Notes under the pieces: model-generated
Told to the model about the DNA's origin: nothing
The model's database searches: none
What the model saw: only the letters and a program-made list of their open reading frames with translations
Program-made: the position numbers and the translations under genes
In this document: positions 51,924 to 59,256 of the stretch, piece after piece
How positions within the stretch are numbered: position 1 is the first letter of the stretch
Layout: every line of letters begins with the position of its first letter
Source of the DNA: Clostridium mobile
GTDB lineage: Bacteria; Bacillota; Clostridia; Clostridiales; Clostridiaceae
Length of the DNA: 64,000 nucleotides
Reading direction: 5' to 3'
Assembly: GCF_018918285.1 (NCBI RefSeq)
Contig: NZ_JAHLQF010000002.1
Coordinates: forward strand, 434,001-498,000

Positions 51924-52474
51924 AGCATAGTGTAATAAAAGCATACTTTGATTATGAAAAGGAAGAAAAGTATTTAAATGAAATGTCAGCAAAAGGATTG
52001 GCATTAACAGATTATTCTTTTTGCAGATATGTTTTCGAAGATGCTCCAAAGGGTGAGTACATTTATAGGCTTGAATTACTTGAAAATGCGGTGAATCATC
52101 CAGAAAGTCAAATTTATATTAAGTTTATGGAGGAAACTGGCGTAGAATTTATTGCTTCTTATAATCGATGGGTTTACTTTAGGAGAAAAAATTATGATGG
52201 AGAATTTAATATATACTCAGATATTGATTCTAAAATAAAGCACTATAAACGAATTAGGGAAATATTTTTCTTTGTCATGGGGCTAAATTTCATTATAGGA
52301 TTGATGAATTACTTTTGGGGTAATATGACTGCTTCTTCTGTTAGTACAATTCCTGTTAACTCATATATGGCAATCCTATCTTTTTCAATAGCCACATTAC
52401 TGTTGATATTCTTAGTTATACCTTTAAGCAAAAAGATTAATTTTTGGGAAAAAGAAAGAGAAATTAGAGAATAA
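51920..52474 (+). CDS. DUF2812 membrane protein
   Basis: 184 aa. N-terminal soluble DUF2812 domain (FDYEKEEKYLNEMSAKGLALTDYSFCRYVFEDAPKGEYIYRLELLE) followed by two membrane helices (about residues 114-132 and 143-166). Usually co-transcribed with a PadR gene, as here (ATGA overlap). Function unknown; a signalling or antimicrobial-stress role is often suggested. Confidence 0.87.
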   Translation: MKHSVIKAYFDYEKEEKYLNEMSAKGLALTDYSFCRYVFEDAPKGEYIYRLELLENAVNHPESQIYIKFMEETGVEFIASYNRWVYFRRKNYDGEFNIYSDIDSKIKHYKRIREIFFFVMGLNFIIGLMNYFWGNMTASSVSTIPVNSYMAILSFSIATLLLIFLVIPLSKKINFWEKEREIRE

Positions 52475-52555
52475 CAGACAGTAGTTTTATAGTATATATA
52501 AACTAAGCAATAGTTGTTATATATTATGAATTGAAGGAAAGGGGATGGAATTCAT

Positions 52556-52966
52556 ATGAAAAGTTTTTTAACAACTAAAACTTTAGGTATTATTGGTGCA
52601 ATTTCATGGTTTGTAACGATTATTTTAAGAGAGACAACACTAAATAATATTGAAATATTAAATTTTATATTAGGTATTGCTCCAAATGTTGCGGCGGCAT
52701 GGTTTTTTGCTTTTGCAGTGGAAGCTATTTATTCTGAAATATTAAAAAGAAAGTTTACAAATAAAGAGGCTATTGCAACATCGGTAACTATTTGGGTATT
52801 AGGTTTAGGTTCAGAAATCATCCACGATTTATTTTTAAATAGCCCATTTGATATAAACGATATGATAGCAACAAGCTTTGCTTTAATAATTTTATTGATA
52901 ATTTTTTGTTCAAATAATAAAAAACTAAGTAGTGAAGTAGAAAATAATAAAGAATATTACTCATAA
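52556..52966 (+). CDS. Small integral membrane protein, unknown
   Basis: 136 aa with four hydrophobic segments (residues about 9-25, 36-57, 77-96, 107-123). No family recognised. Start follows GAAAGGGGATGGAATTCAT. Independent of the PadR unit by an 80-nt gap. Confidence 0.68.
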   Translation: MKSFLTTKTLGIIGAISWFVTIILRETTLNNIEILNFILGIAPNVAAAWFFAFAVEAIYSEILKRKFTNKEAIATSVTIWVLGLGSEIIHDLFLNSPFDINDMIATSFALIILLIIFCSNNKKLSSEVENNKEYYS

Positions 52967-53016
52967 TGTTCTTATATTAAAAAAACTATTATATATAAAG
53001 CTACTGGAGGAAACAT

Positions 53017-53565
53017 ATGGTTATCACAAGCAAAAAGATAGAAAGTAGAAATTTAATATGGATACTTCGCTGTCCAACAAAATATGATGCATTTGAATTA
53101 TCTAAATTAAGAGTTAAAATTGATGGAGAAACGGAAAATCTTGATAGGGAACCTGGTGAAGGTTTATTAACCCCAGAAGATTTCGAAAAACTTATTTATG
53201 AAGATTCAATAGCGGAAAAAACTTTATTTTTAGTTGCAGAAGTAGAAGGTAAAATCGTTGGATTTACTCGCTGTGAGGGAAGTAAATTAAGTAGATTTAG
53301 ACATAAAGCAGAGTTTGGAATATGCATATCAAAGGAATACTGGGGTTATGGAATTGGTAAAGTACTATTAGAAAATATTTTGATGTGGGCAGATACTGTG
53401 GGAATTGAAAAAATTTCATTAACTGTGGTACAAACAAATACAAAAGCCATTGAATTATATGAAAAATATGGATTTGTAGAAGAAGGATTATTAATAAAGG
53501 ATCGTATTCATAAAGACGGAAACTATTATAATACAGTTATAATGGGAAGGGTATTAGATAAATAG
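53017..53565 (+). CDS. GNAT-family N-acetyltransferase
   Basis: 182 aa. Acetyl-CoA motif A ISKEYWGYGIGKVLLENIL (about residues 108-126) with YxYGxGxxLL pattern, and the downstream SLTVVQTNTKAIELYEKYGFVEEG segment typical of GNATs. Close to RimI/Spermidine-type proteins. Substrate unknown. RBS CTGGAGGAAACAT. Confidence 0.9.
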   Translation: MVITSKKIESRNLIWILRCPTKYDAFELSKLRVKIDGETENLDREPGEGLLTPEDFEKLIYEDSIAEKTLFLVAEVEGKIVGFTRCEGSKLSRFRHKAEFGICISKEYWGYGIGKVLLENILMWADTVGIEKISLTVVQTNTKAIELYEKYGFVEEGLLIKDRIHKDGNYYNTVIMGRVLDK

Positions 53566-53614
53566 ATATTAATAACAAAAACATAATATTAATAAATATA
53601 GCAGGAGGTATTAT

Positions 53615-53824
53615 ATGGGACAAGATGTAAAGGTTGGCGTTACTACCCCAGATAATACTTTAAAGTTTGTAACTTTAAACGAATTACAACCATACCATTG
53701 GACTAATGCTTATCCAGCAGAAGAATTAGAACATTATCAAAATATATAGAAAGCATAGTATAATTTTGATATTAATCAAGTTGTAATTATAACACGTTAC
53801 GAAGATTATTTATGTTTACGTTGA
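53615..53824 (+). pseudogene. Short ORF interrupted by two in-frame stops
   Basis: A 44-codon frame with a strong RBS (AGGAGG) encodes MGQDVKVGVTTPDNTLKFVT... and stops at TAG 53747-53749. The same frame continues after a second stop with NFDINQVVIITRYEDYLCLR. Together they look like one ~68-residue protein broken by two nonsense codons; a real 44-aa product cannot be excluded. No family recognised. Confidence 0.45.
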
Positions 53825-53840
53825 GTAGAGGGATACAAAT

Positions 53841-54368
53841 ATGGATATCATTATTGATTTAGGGAAAGAAAATGATATTGATGAATTAGAACAGCTTTAT
53901 AACGATTTGAATGATCATTTGGCACAAGAAGTAAACTATCCTGGATGGAGAAAAGGTGTATACCCTGTTCGGCAAAATGCAATTGATGGAGTTAAAGATA
54001 GTAATTTATATGTATCAAAACATAATGGGAAAATCATTGGTTCTGTTATTTTAAGCCATGAACCTGAACCTGCATATTATAAGGCTAAATGGCAAATTGA
54101 GTCTGACTATTCAGATGTTTTTGTTGTATATACATTTGTAGTGCATCCAAAATTTTTGAATTGTGGTGTAGGCAAAGCATTAATGGACTTTTCTATTGAA
54201 CACAGTATTAAGTCGCAAGTTAAATCAATTAGGTTGGATGTTTACGAAGGTAATATACCTGCTATTAGACTGTATGAAAAATGTGGTTTTAAATATATTG
54301 ATACAGTTGACTTGGGACTTGGAAACTATGGATTGAACTGGTTTAGACTATATGAAAAATTACTATGA
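53841..54368 (+). CDS. GNAT-family N-acetyltransferase
   Basis: 175 aa. Motif A YTFVVHPKFLNCGVGKALMDFSIEHS (about residues 94-119) and SIRLDVYEGNIPAIRLYEKCGFKYIDT at the C-terminus. Cys replaces the first Gly-proximal residue in the usual RGxGxG loop (NCGVG). Probably unrelated in substrate to the GNAT at 53017. A symmetrical terminator follows. Confidence 0.9.
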   Translation: MDIIIDLGKENDIDELEQLYNDLNDHLAQEVNYPGWRKGVYPVRQNAIDGVKDSNLYVSKHNGKIIGSVILSHEPEPAYYKAKWQIESDYSDVFVVYTFVVHPKFLNCGVGKALMDFSIEHSIKSQVKSIRLDVYEGNIPAIRLYEKCGFKYIDTVDLGLGNYGLNWFRLYEKLL

Positions 54369-54424
54369 GATAATGAGCATAATCTTCTTATTTAACTTTA
54401 TAACTGAAAAACGAGCAATTTATT

Positions 54425-54459
54425 AAAACACCGTAAAATTTAAATTTTACGGTGTTTTT
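54425..54459. terminator. Perfect 17-bp-arm palindromic terminator
   Basis: AAAACACCGTAAAATTT (54425-54441) and its exact complement (54442-54458), no loop, with T-runs on both strands; can act in both directions. Confidence 0.88.
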
Positions 54460-54501
54460 GCGTCGTAATTTGAAAATATTGCGAATTAAATAATAAAATA
54501 T

Positions 54502-54526
54502 GTTCTTTGAAAATTGAATAATGCGG
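54502..54526 (+). repeat. Repeat containing TCTTTGAAAATTGAATAAT, copy 1
   Basis: Shares TCTTTGAAAATTGAATAAT-RCGG with 63387-63411. The motif resembles the boxA-proximal TTTGAAAA-TGAA sequence common in clostridial rRNA spacers, but no rRNA gene is present. Confidence 0.6.
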
Positions 54527-54609
54527 TATAAAGATATGTTATAATTGAATCATATTATGAACGAACTATAAAAACATTAATAATTTTAAATTTAGGAGGT
54601 GAAGTTTTG

Positions 54610-54783
54610 ATGAAAGAGAAAAGATTTGAAGTTTTATCTACACAAGGAGCTATAGAAAGTTATAGAATAATAGTTGACAAAGAAACTGGAGTAAATTATC
54701 TATATGTTAGCAATGGTACTTCTGGTGGGTTGACGGTATTATTAGATTCAGAAGGAAAGCCAATTATAACAAAAAATATATAA
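54610..54783 (+). CDS. Small DUF6440-family protein
   Basis: 57 aa (MKEKRFEVLSTQGAIESYRIIVDKETGVNYLYVSNGTSGGLTVLLDSEGKPIITKNI). The pattern (RxE..., IVDKETGVNYL, GGLTxLLDxEGKP) is that of DUF6440, a small family common in Firmicutes and phages. RBS AGGAGGTG; an in-frame TTG at 54607 is also possible. Lies between two hairpins with its own leader containing the TCTTTGAAAATTGAA repeat. Confidence 0.75.
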   Translation: MKEKRFEVLSTQGAIESYRIIVDKETGVNYLYVSNGTSGGLTVLLDSEGKPIITKNI

Positions 54784-54804
54784 TAAAAATAAATAACATA
54801 TTAG

Positions 54805-54841
54805 AATATCGCATTATTCAGAAATGAGTATGCGGTGTTTT
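54805..54841 (+). terminator. Terminator after the DUF6440 gene
   Basis: 10-bp stem AATATCGCAT (54805-54814) / ATGCGGTGTT (54830-54839) with G-U pairs, then T-run. Confidence 0.65.
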
Positions 54842-54961
54842 TACGTCACAATTCAAATAAATTATGACGTGAACATTAATTATAAATGTAAATAATATAA
54901 TCCATGTGTTATAATTTTTATGTTGTTAAATGGAATTTATAACATATTGGGGGGAAGATAG

Positions 54962-55726
54962 ATGTTGCATATATGTTTTGATGATAGTGCATATGGCGGT
55001 ATGAGACATGCTATGAAACTAAAATTGATAAAAGAAGAGAATGTAGTATCATTTAATGATGATTTATCTGTGGGGAACATTTCAAACTGTAGAGAATATG
55101 AATACCGTAAAGCAGTAATACACAATATTTATAGTGACTATGGGACAGATATTGATGATGGTGAAATTAAGAAAAGTTTTGATAATTTTTATGAAATACT
55201 ATCAAAAGAAAATGACTTTATTATTTGGTATGCACATAATCCAAGGGATTACTGCAATTTATATTATATAGTTAGCCTTCTTAAAGATAAAAATATTAAA
55301 GTAGTTGAATGTATAGAGAAAACATTTGAAGATAGAACATTATTTTATAAATGGGTTAATGAAGTATGCATAGAAGATTTACCAATATTGTTAAAAAAAG
55401 GTAAAATATTAAGTGAAGAAAAAAAGTTTATGTATACTAAGAAATGGAAAGAACTAGTTTCTCAAAATGGATTACTACGTGCTGAAAAATATGAAGGTAT
55501 TGAAACAGTGGAAGAAGACTATTATGATGACTTGATTTTAAAAAGAATACCTACAAAAAATATACCTATGATAAGAGTAGTTGGTGAATTGATTGGAATG
55601 GATAAACCATGCTTACGTGATTGGTTTGTTGTTTGGCGAATTAAGCAGCTTGTAACAATGGGATGTGTAGAAATAGAGAAGAGATGTGATAGGTATATGC
55701 TTAATGATATTAGAAAAGTAATATAA
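54962..55726 (+). CDS. DUF1835 / DUF3658 domain protein
   Basis: 254 aa. N-terminal DUF1835 pattern (MLHICFDDSAYGGMRHAMK..., VVSFNDDLSVGNI; IIWYAHNPRDYCNLYYIVSLLK) and C-terminal DUF3658 pattern (CLRDWFVVWRIKQLVTMGCVEIE). Such fused proteins are widespread in Firmicutes; their role is unknown. Start ATG follows GGGGGGAAGATAG. Confidence 0.8.
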   Translation: MLHICFDDSAYGGMRHAMKLKLIKEENVVSFNDDLSVGNISNCREYEYRKAVIHNIYSDYGTDIDDGEIKKSFDNFYEILSKENDFIIWYAHNPRDYCNLYYIVSLLKDKNIKVVECIEKTFEDRTLFYKWVNEVCIEDLPILLKKGKILSEEKKFMYTKKWKELVSQNGLLRAEKYEGIETVEEDYYDDLILKRIPTKNIPMIRVVGELIGMDKPCLRDWFVVWRIKQLVTMGCVEIEKRCDRYMLNDIRKVI

Positions 55727-56037
55727 ACGCCCAATTAGTAGTTTAGATTATTACATAGATTTCATATTAATAGCCGTTAATAATTAAATAATTTTTGAAA
55801 TACCATATTATTCGAATATGAATCTTATGGTATTTTTACATTATAATGATAAATTAAGAAGATTTATGTTGCATAAAGGTATCTAGTTACATAATTGTAT
55901 AATAAACCTCCTATTTACTTAAATATGAAACAATTTTCATGCACAACCATGAATAATCTTCATATTATGTTATAGAAGCTTAAGTTTTTTAAGAAGAGTG
56001 TTAAAAAGTTTGAGCTAAAAAATAGGAGGAGATAGTT
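55727..56037. other. 311-bp gap with a terminator hairpin
   Basis: Contains the hairpin AAATACCATA (55798-55807) / TATGGTATTT (55826-55835) followed by TTTACA, ending the DUF1835 gene. The remainder (55840-56020) is AT-rich without coding signal; it probably carries the promoter of the DUF1259 gene. A RBS-like AGGAGG lies at about 56025. Confidence 0.6.
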
Positions 56038-56487
56038 ATGAGAGATTTTTGCGAAAGAGGTTGTTCCGAAAGAGATTTTCGTGATAGAGGGTTTTGTGAA
56101 ACTTGTGAGGAATTTGCTAGAATACTTGGAGCAGAGATTTTAAGTACAGCTAATGGAGTTTGTACAGTAACCTTTATGAGAGATATCAATGCAGAGATAT
56201 TAGGAAGACGAACTCGTTCTCCATTAGCTTTAGCAGCACTATTTTCATTTGAATCTCCTGATAATCGTGGTAGAACTCTTAATTTAGGTGAGACAGTTAT
56301 TCTTCAAGAAGAGATAAATGATTTTATATCTATTTTGAGAGAAAACGGAATACTAGTTACTGCACTTCACAATCATTGGTTATTTGAAAATCCAAGACTT
56401 ATGTATATTCATTTCGAATCAATTGACAATCCTCTAGATTTTGCTAGAAAGGTAGCAGAAGCACTTCGTGTGCTAAGAAGATGTTAA
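56038..56487 (+). CDS. DUF1259-family protein with Cys-rich N-terminus
   Basis: 149 aa. The C-terminal 100 residues match DUF1259 (LGAEILSTANGVCTVTFMRD..., ILRENGILVTALHNHWLFENPRLMYIHFESIDNPLDFARKVAEAL). Usual members carry two such repeats; this has one. The first 22 residues are Cys/Arg-rich (CERGCSERDFRDRGFCETC), unusual in the family and suggestive of a coat or metal role, which is only a guess. RBS AGGAGG. Nearby genes are coat-like. Confidence 0.78.
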   Translation: MRDFCERGCSERDFRDRGFCETCEEFARILGAEILSTANGVCTVTFMRDINAEILGRRTRSPLALAALFSFESPDNRGRTLNLGETVILQEEINDFISILRENGILVTALHNHWLFENPRLMYIHFESIDNPLDFARKVAEALRVLRRC

Positions 56488-56518
56488 GAATATAGAATAG
56501 CATTTTAAATAATATAGG

Positions 56519-56541
56519 GGCACTTACTTATGTAAGTGCTC
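56519..56541 (+). terminator. Terminator after the DUF1259 gene
   Basis: 9-bp stem GGCACTTAC / GTAAGTGCT (about 56519-56541), followed by CTTTCT. A second perfect 12-bp hairpin, TATAGCACTTGG (56552-56563) / CCAAGTGCTATA (56571-56582), lies just downstream and could terminate the convergent YmaF gene. Confidence 0.7.
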
Positions 56542-56614
56542 TTTCTAAATTTATAGCACTTGGAAATAATCCAAGTGCTATATATATTTAAACAGGGAGT
56601 CACCTGATATATTA

Positions 56615-57004
56615 TTAAGTTAACGGATCTTGAATAAGGGTTGTGAAAATGAAAGAATGATTATGGCCATCATCTATTGTAGTAACACCAGTTGCTAAGT
56701 GAATGTGTTTTCCACCACCAACATTAATAGCTAGTCCTGTAGTTACACCTAATTCGTGATGATGATCCTCAAAAAAGTCAGTATTAGTAAGGATAGCGTG
56801 AACGTGAGAATTACCCATAGGAATAACTTCACTTGTAACACCAGCGAATCTATGGTTGTGTCTTTCAGCACCTTGTTCAGCTAATCGTGTGCTTCCTTCA
56901 AATTCATGAACGTGAGTTTGGCTACCGTTGGGATCATTGGATCCATTGCAATTACAATCTTCAGATTTTAAGTTCTCATCTTTTAAGTTCTCATCAAATG
57001 ACAT
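56615..57004 (-). CDS. YmaF-family protein
   Basis: 129 aa with many His-x-His motifs (HVHEFEGSTRL, ERHNHRFAG, HVHAILT, DHHHELGV, KHIHLATG, DGHNHSF), the pattern of B. subtilis YmaF. Likely a beta-structured, metal-binding, spore-associated protein; the function is unproven. RBS AGGAGGTGCTGTT. It lies in the coat-like gene cluster. Confidence 0.85.
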   Translation of the reverse strand: MSFDENLKDENLKSEDCNCNGSNDPNGSQTHVHEFEGSTRLAEQGAERHNHRFAGVTSEVIPMGNSHVHAILTNTDFFEDHHHELGVTTGLAINVGGGKHIHLATGVTTIDDGHNHSFIFTTLIQDPLT

Positions 57005-57136
57005 AACAGCACCTCCTATATAATATTAATATTCAATAAACTAAATTTTGACACTCTAAAATGGATTGAAAAATTCAAGGGGTGCTAGGATATAAAGAAT
57101 GATAAGGACTAGGCAAGAATAAATAGATATATAAAT

Positions 57137-57170
57137 AAATATAACTGCAGGACAAGCTGCAGTTATATTT
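57137..57170 (-). terminator. Terminator hairpin of the coat-like gene at 57193
   Basis: 14-bp perfect stem AAATATAACTGCAG (57137-57150) / CTGCAGTTATATTT (57157-57170), with a loop GACAAG. The second coat-like gene has a related hairpin at 57644-57667. Confidence 0.8.
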
Positions 57171-57192
57171 TTATATTTTATATAAATGGCAT

Positions 57193-57468
57193 TTATCTAA
57201 AGAAAAACCACCACCATGGAAACATAGGACGATGGAAATGATGATGGAAAATATGGTGGCGGCGTCTGCGGCGTCTGCGTCTTGATCTATGAGATGACCT
57301 ATACATATCATCATCTTCATATCCCATACTACCAGGCATCATATCATAAGGCATCATTTGTGGACCATACATATCAGGATAATAGTCCATCATAGGGTTT
57401 TCGTCAAAGTCACTGCGGATTTCGTTAAAATCCTGATCTAAAACTTCGTCATTGTTTCTAAAATACAT
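57193..57468 (-). CDS. Arg/His/Met-rich coat-like protein, paralog 1
   Basis: 91 aa. MYFRNNDEVLDQDFNEIRSDFDENPMMDYYPDMYG start, a Met/Pro/Tyr middle (QMMPYDMMPGSMGYEDDDMYR), then a run of nine arginines, a His block and an FPWWWFFF end. Low complexity, strongly basic. Composition is like spore coat proteins (CotH/ExsA-like low-complexity types), no sequence family recognised. Its RBS GGAGGAATGTAA is shared, with its flanks, with the second paralog. Confidence 0.7.
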   Translation of the reverse strand: MYFRNNDEVLDQDFNEIRSDFDENPMMDYYPDMYGPQMMPYDMMPGSMGYEDDDMYRSSHRSRRRRRRRRHHIFHHHFHRPMFPWWWFFFR

Positions 57469-57643
57469 TTACATTCCTCCAGAAAAATTTTAATACATAA
57501 TAATATAGTATTCGTATGTAAAAAAATGGTTACTATATTTTTAAAAAATAGTAAAAGGTGTGATTAAAAATATAAATCCCATAATAAAAGGAATGAGAAT
57601 GAAGAAAACTAAGCAGGTACATAATTAGATATATAAATAAACA

Positions 57644-57667
57644 TAACTGCAGAATAAGCTGCAGTTA
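57644..57667 (-). terminator. Terminator hairpin of the coat-like gene at 57695
   Basis: 9-bp stem TAACTGCAG (57644-57652) / CTGCAGTTA (57659-57667), loop AATAAG. A T-rich stretch follows on the minus strand. Related in sequence to 57137-57170. Confidence 0.75.
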
Positions 57668-57694
57668 CGTTTGTTTATTCTATGAGGATGGTAT

Positions 57695-58120
57695 TTATAT
57701 AAAGAAGAACCACCACCATGGGAATACAGGATGACGTCTGCGACGGCGTCTACGACGGCGACGTCTGCCACGATCATCAAAATCATCAAAGTCGAAATCA
57801 TCGAAGTCATCGAAATCATCAAAATCGAAACCTGGTCCAAAAAATGATCTGTACATATTATCATCGTCGCACTTCATACTGCTAGGCATCATGTGATAAG
57901 GAGATGGTGGACAATGCATCATGTGATAAGGCATCATGCCATAAGGCATCATATGATGAGACATCATATGATAGGGCATCATGTCGTGTCCCCACATATG
58001 TGGACAGTAGTCCATCATAGGACGTTTACAGTCATCATGATCTTTATGATGCTTATGACAATCGCCGCGGGATTCGTTAGGATCTTGATTTAAAATTTCG
58101 TCATTGTTTCTAAAATACAT
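57695..58120 (-). CDS. Arg/His/Met/Asp-rich coat-like protein, paralog 2
   Basis: 141 aa. Same beginning as paralog 1 (MYFRNNDEILNQDPNESRGD). It has a Met-Met-Pro-Tyr-His repeat region (YHMMSHHMMPYGMMPYHMMH), an Asp/Phe stretch (DDFDDFDDFDFDDFDD), a run of ten arginines and the end FPWWWFFFI. Likely a metal- or polyanion-binding coat protein. The shared flanks and terminator indicate tandem duplication followed by divergence. Confidence 0.72.
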   Translation of the reverse strand: MYFRNNDEILNQDPNESRGDCHKHHKDHDDCKRPMMDYCPHMWGHDMMPYHMMSHHMMPYGMMPYHMMHCPPSPYHMMPSSMKCDDDNMYRSFFGPGFDFDDFDDFDDFDFDDFDDRGRRRRRRRRRRRHPVFPWWWFFFI

Positions 58121-58310
58121 TTACATTCCTCCAGAAAAATTACAATACACAATATTATAATATTCATATGTAATAAATTGGTTACCATATTTTGAAAAAA
58201 ATTTAAGTAAAAAATATAAATTTAATGAAATTTTTATCAGCTTGAAGTATATTAAAACAAAATATATACTGGATTATAATAGATGGTTCTTGAAATGAGG
58301 GGGAAGAATA

Positions 58311-59159
58311 ATGTTTAAAATAGGAGAGTTTTCAAAGCTCACACAGGTTTCTGTAAGAATGCTAAGGTATTACGATGAGACAGACCTTTTGAAACCTGCT
58401 GAAGTTAATAAATATACGGGATATCGTATGTATTCTATAGACCAAATTGAAACTTTAAATAAAATATTATTCTTGCGTGATACTGGGTTTAATGTTGCAG
58501 AGATTTATGATGCTCTTAGCAATTGGGATAATGATTTTATTAAAACACAACTTAAAATAAAGGAACAAGAAATCCAAGCTACTATAAATGTAGAACAGCA
58601 GCGTCTAGTAAAAATAAGAACTGCTATGAATGATATAAATAAGAAGCAAATAGGAATTCATTGTAATGTAACCTTGAAAGCCATTCCAAGCTATCAAGTA
58701 CTCTCTTTGCGAAAGATTATCCCAGATTATTTTTATGAAGGGCAGCTATGGAAGGAAATATATGATTATATTAAAACTGAAAAACTAAACATTTCAGAAA
58801 GCAACGATACCTTTGCTATTTATCATGATGTAGAATATAAGGACAAGGATGTTGACGTGGAAGTGTGTATTATAATAGAAGAAAAAGGTGATAACGAAGA
58901 AAAAAGTGTTAGCAAAGATGATTTTATATTTCGAAAAACAGAACCACTTGAAAGGGTAGCTTGTTCAATGGTATATGGACCTTATGAAAACATATCCTCT
59001 GCCTATATGTCTTTTGTACACTGGCTAGAGGAAAATAGTCAATATAAAATGAGCGGCATTAATCGTCAAGTTTGCCATAAAGGCCCGTGGAATGAGGAAG
59101 ATCCAAATAAATACCTTACTGAGATTCAAATTCCTGTTGAATTAAAGGAAAATATATAA
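58311..59159 (+). CDS. MerR-family regulator with GyrI-like effector domain
   Basis: 282 aa. HTH FKIGEFSKLTQVSVRMLRYYDETDLLKPAEVNKYTGYRMYSIDQIE, dimerisation helix (about 80-120) and C-terminal GyrI-like domain (FAIYHDVEYKDKDVDVEVCIII..., ending YLTEIQIPVEL). BmrR/TipA-like multidrug-sensor layout. It lies directly before a MerR-type promoter (59192-59222) and a TrmO/UvrA2 fusion gene that it almost certainly activates. RBS GAGGGGGAAGAATA. Confidence 0.92.
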   Translation: MFKIGEFSKLTQVSVRMLRYYDETDLLKPAEVNKYTGYRMYSIDQIETLNKILFLRDTGFNVAEIYDALSNWDNDFIKTQLKIKEQEIQATINVEQQRLVKIRTAMNDINKKQIGIHCNVTLKAIPSYQVLSLRKIIPDYFYEGQLWKEIYDYIKTEKLNISESNDTFAIYHDVEYKDKDVDVEVCIIIEEKGDNEEKSVSKDDFIFRKTEPLERVACSMVYGPYENISSAYMSFVHWLEENSQYKMSGINRQVCHKGPWNEEDPNKYLTEIQIPVELKENI

Positions 59160-59191
59160 ATGGACTGATAGATTTTTCAGTTCATTTTTTG

Positions 59192-59222
59192 TTGACTCTC
59201 ACATGGTGTCAGGGTTTATTAT
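59192..59222 (+). promoter_or_regulatory. MerR-type promoter of the TsaA-UvrA2 gene
   Basis: TTGACT (59192-59197), 19-nt spacer CTCACATGGTGTCAGGGTT, TATTAT (59217-59222). The spacer carries the partly symmetric CTCAC...GTGTCAGGGT expected of MerR operators. It starts 35 nt after the MerR stop and 35 nt before the next start codon. Confidence 0.85.
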
Positions 59223-59256
59223 CAGGTTAAAACCTATTAAGTAGGAGGCGTATTTA

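Noticed and set aside
57625-57864. 79-aa minus-strand frame over the coat-like gene
   Set aside because: It is an antisense/out-of-frame shadow of the repeated GATGATGAT-type codons in the coat-like gene at 57695.
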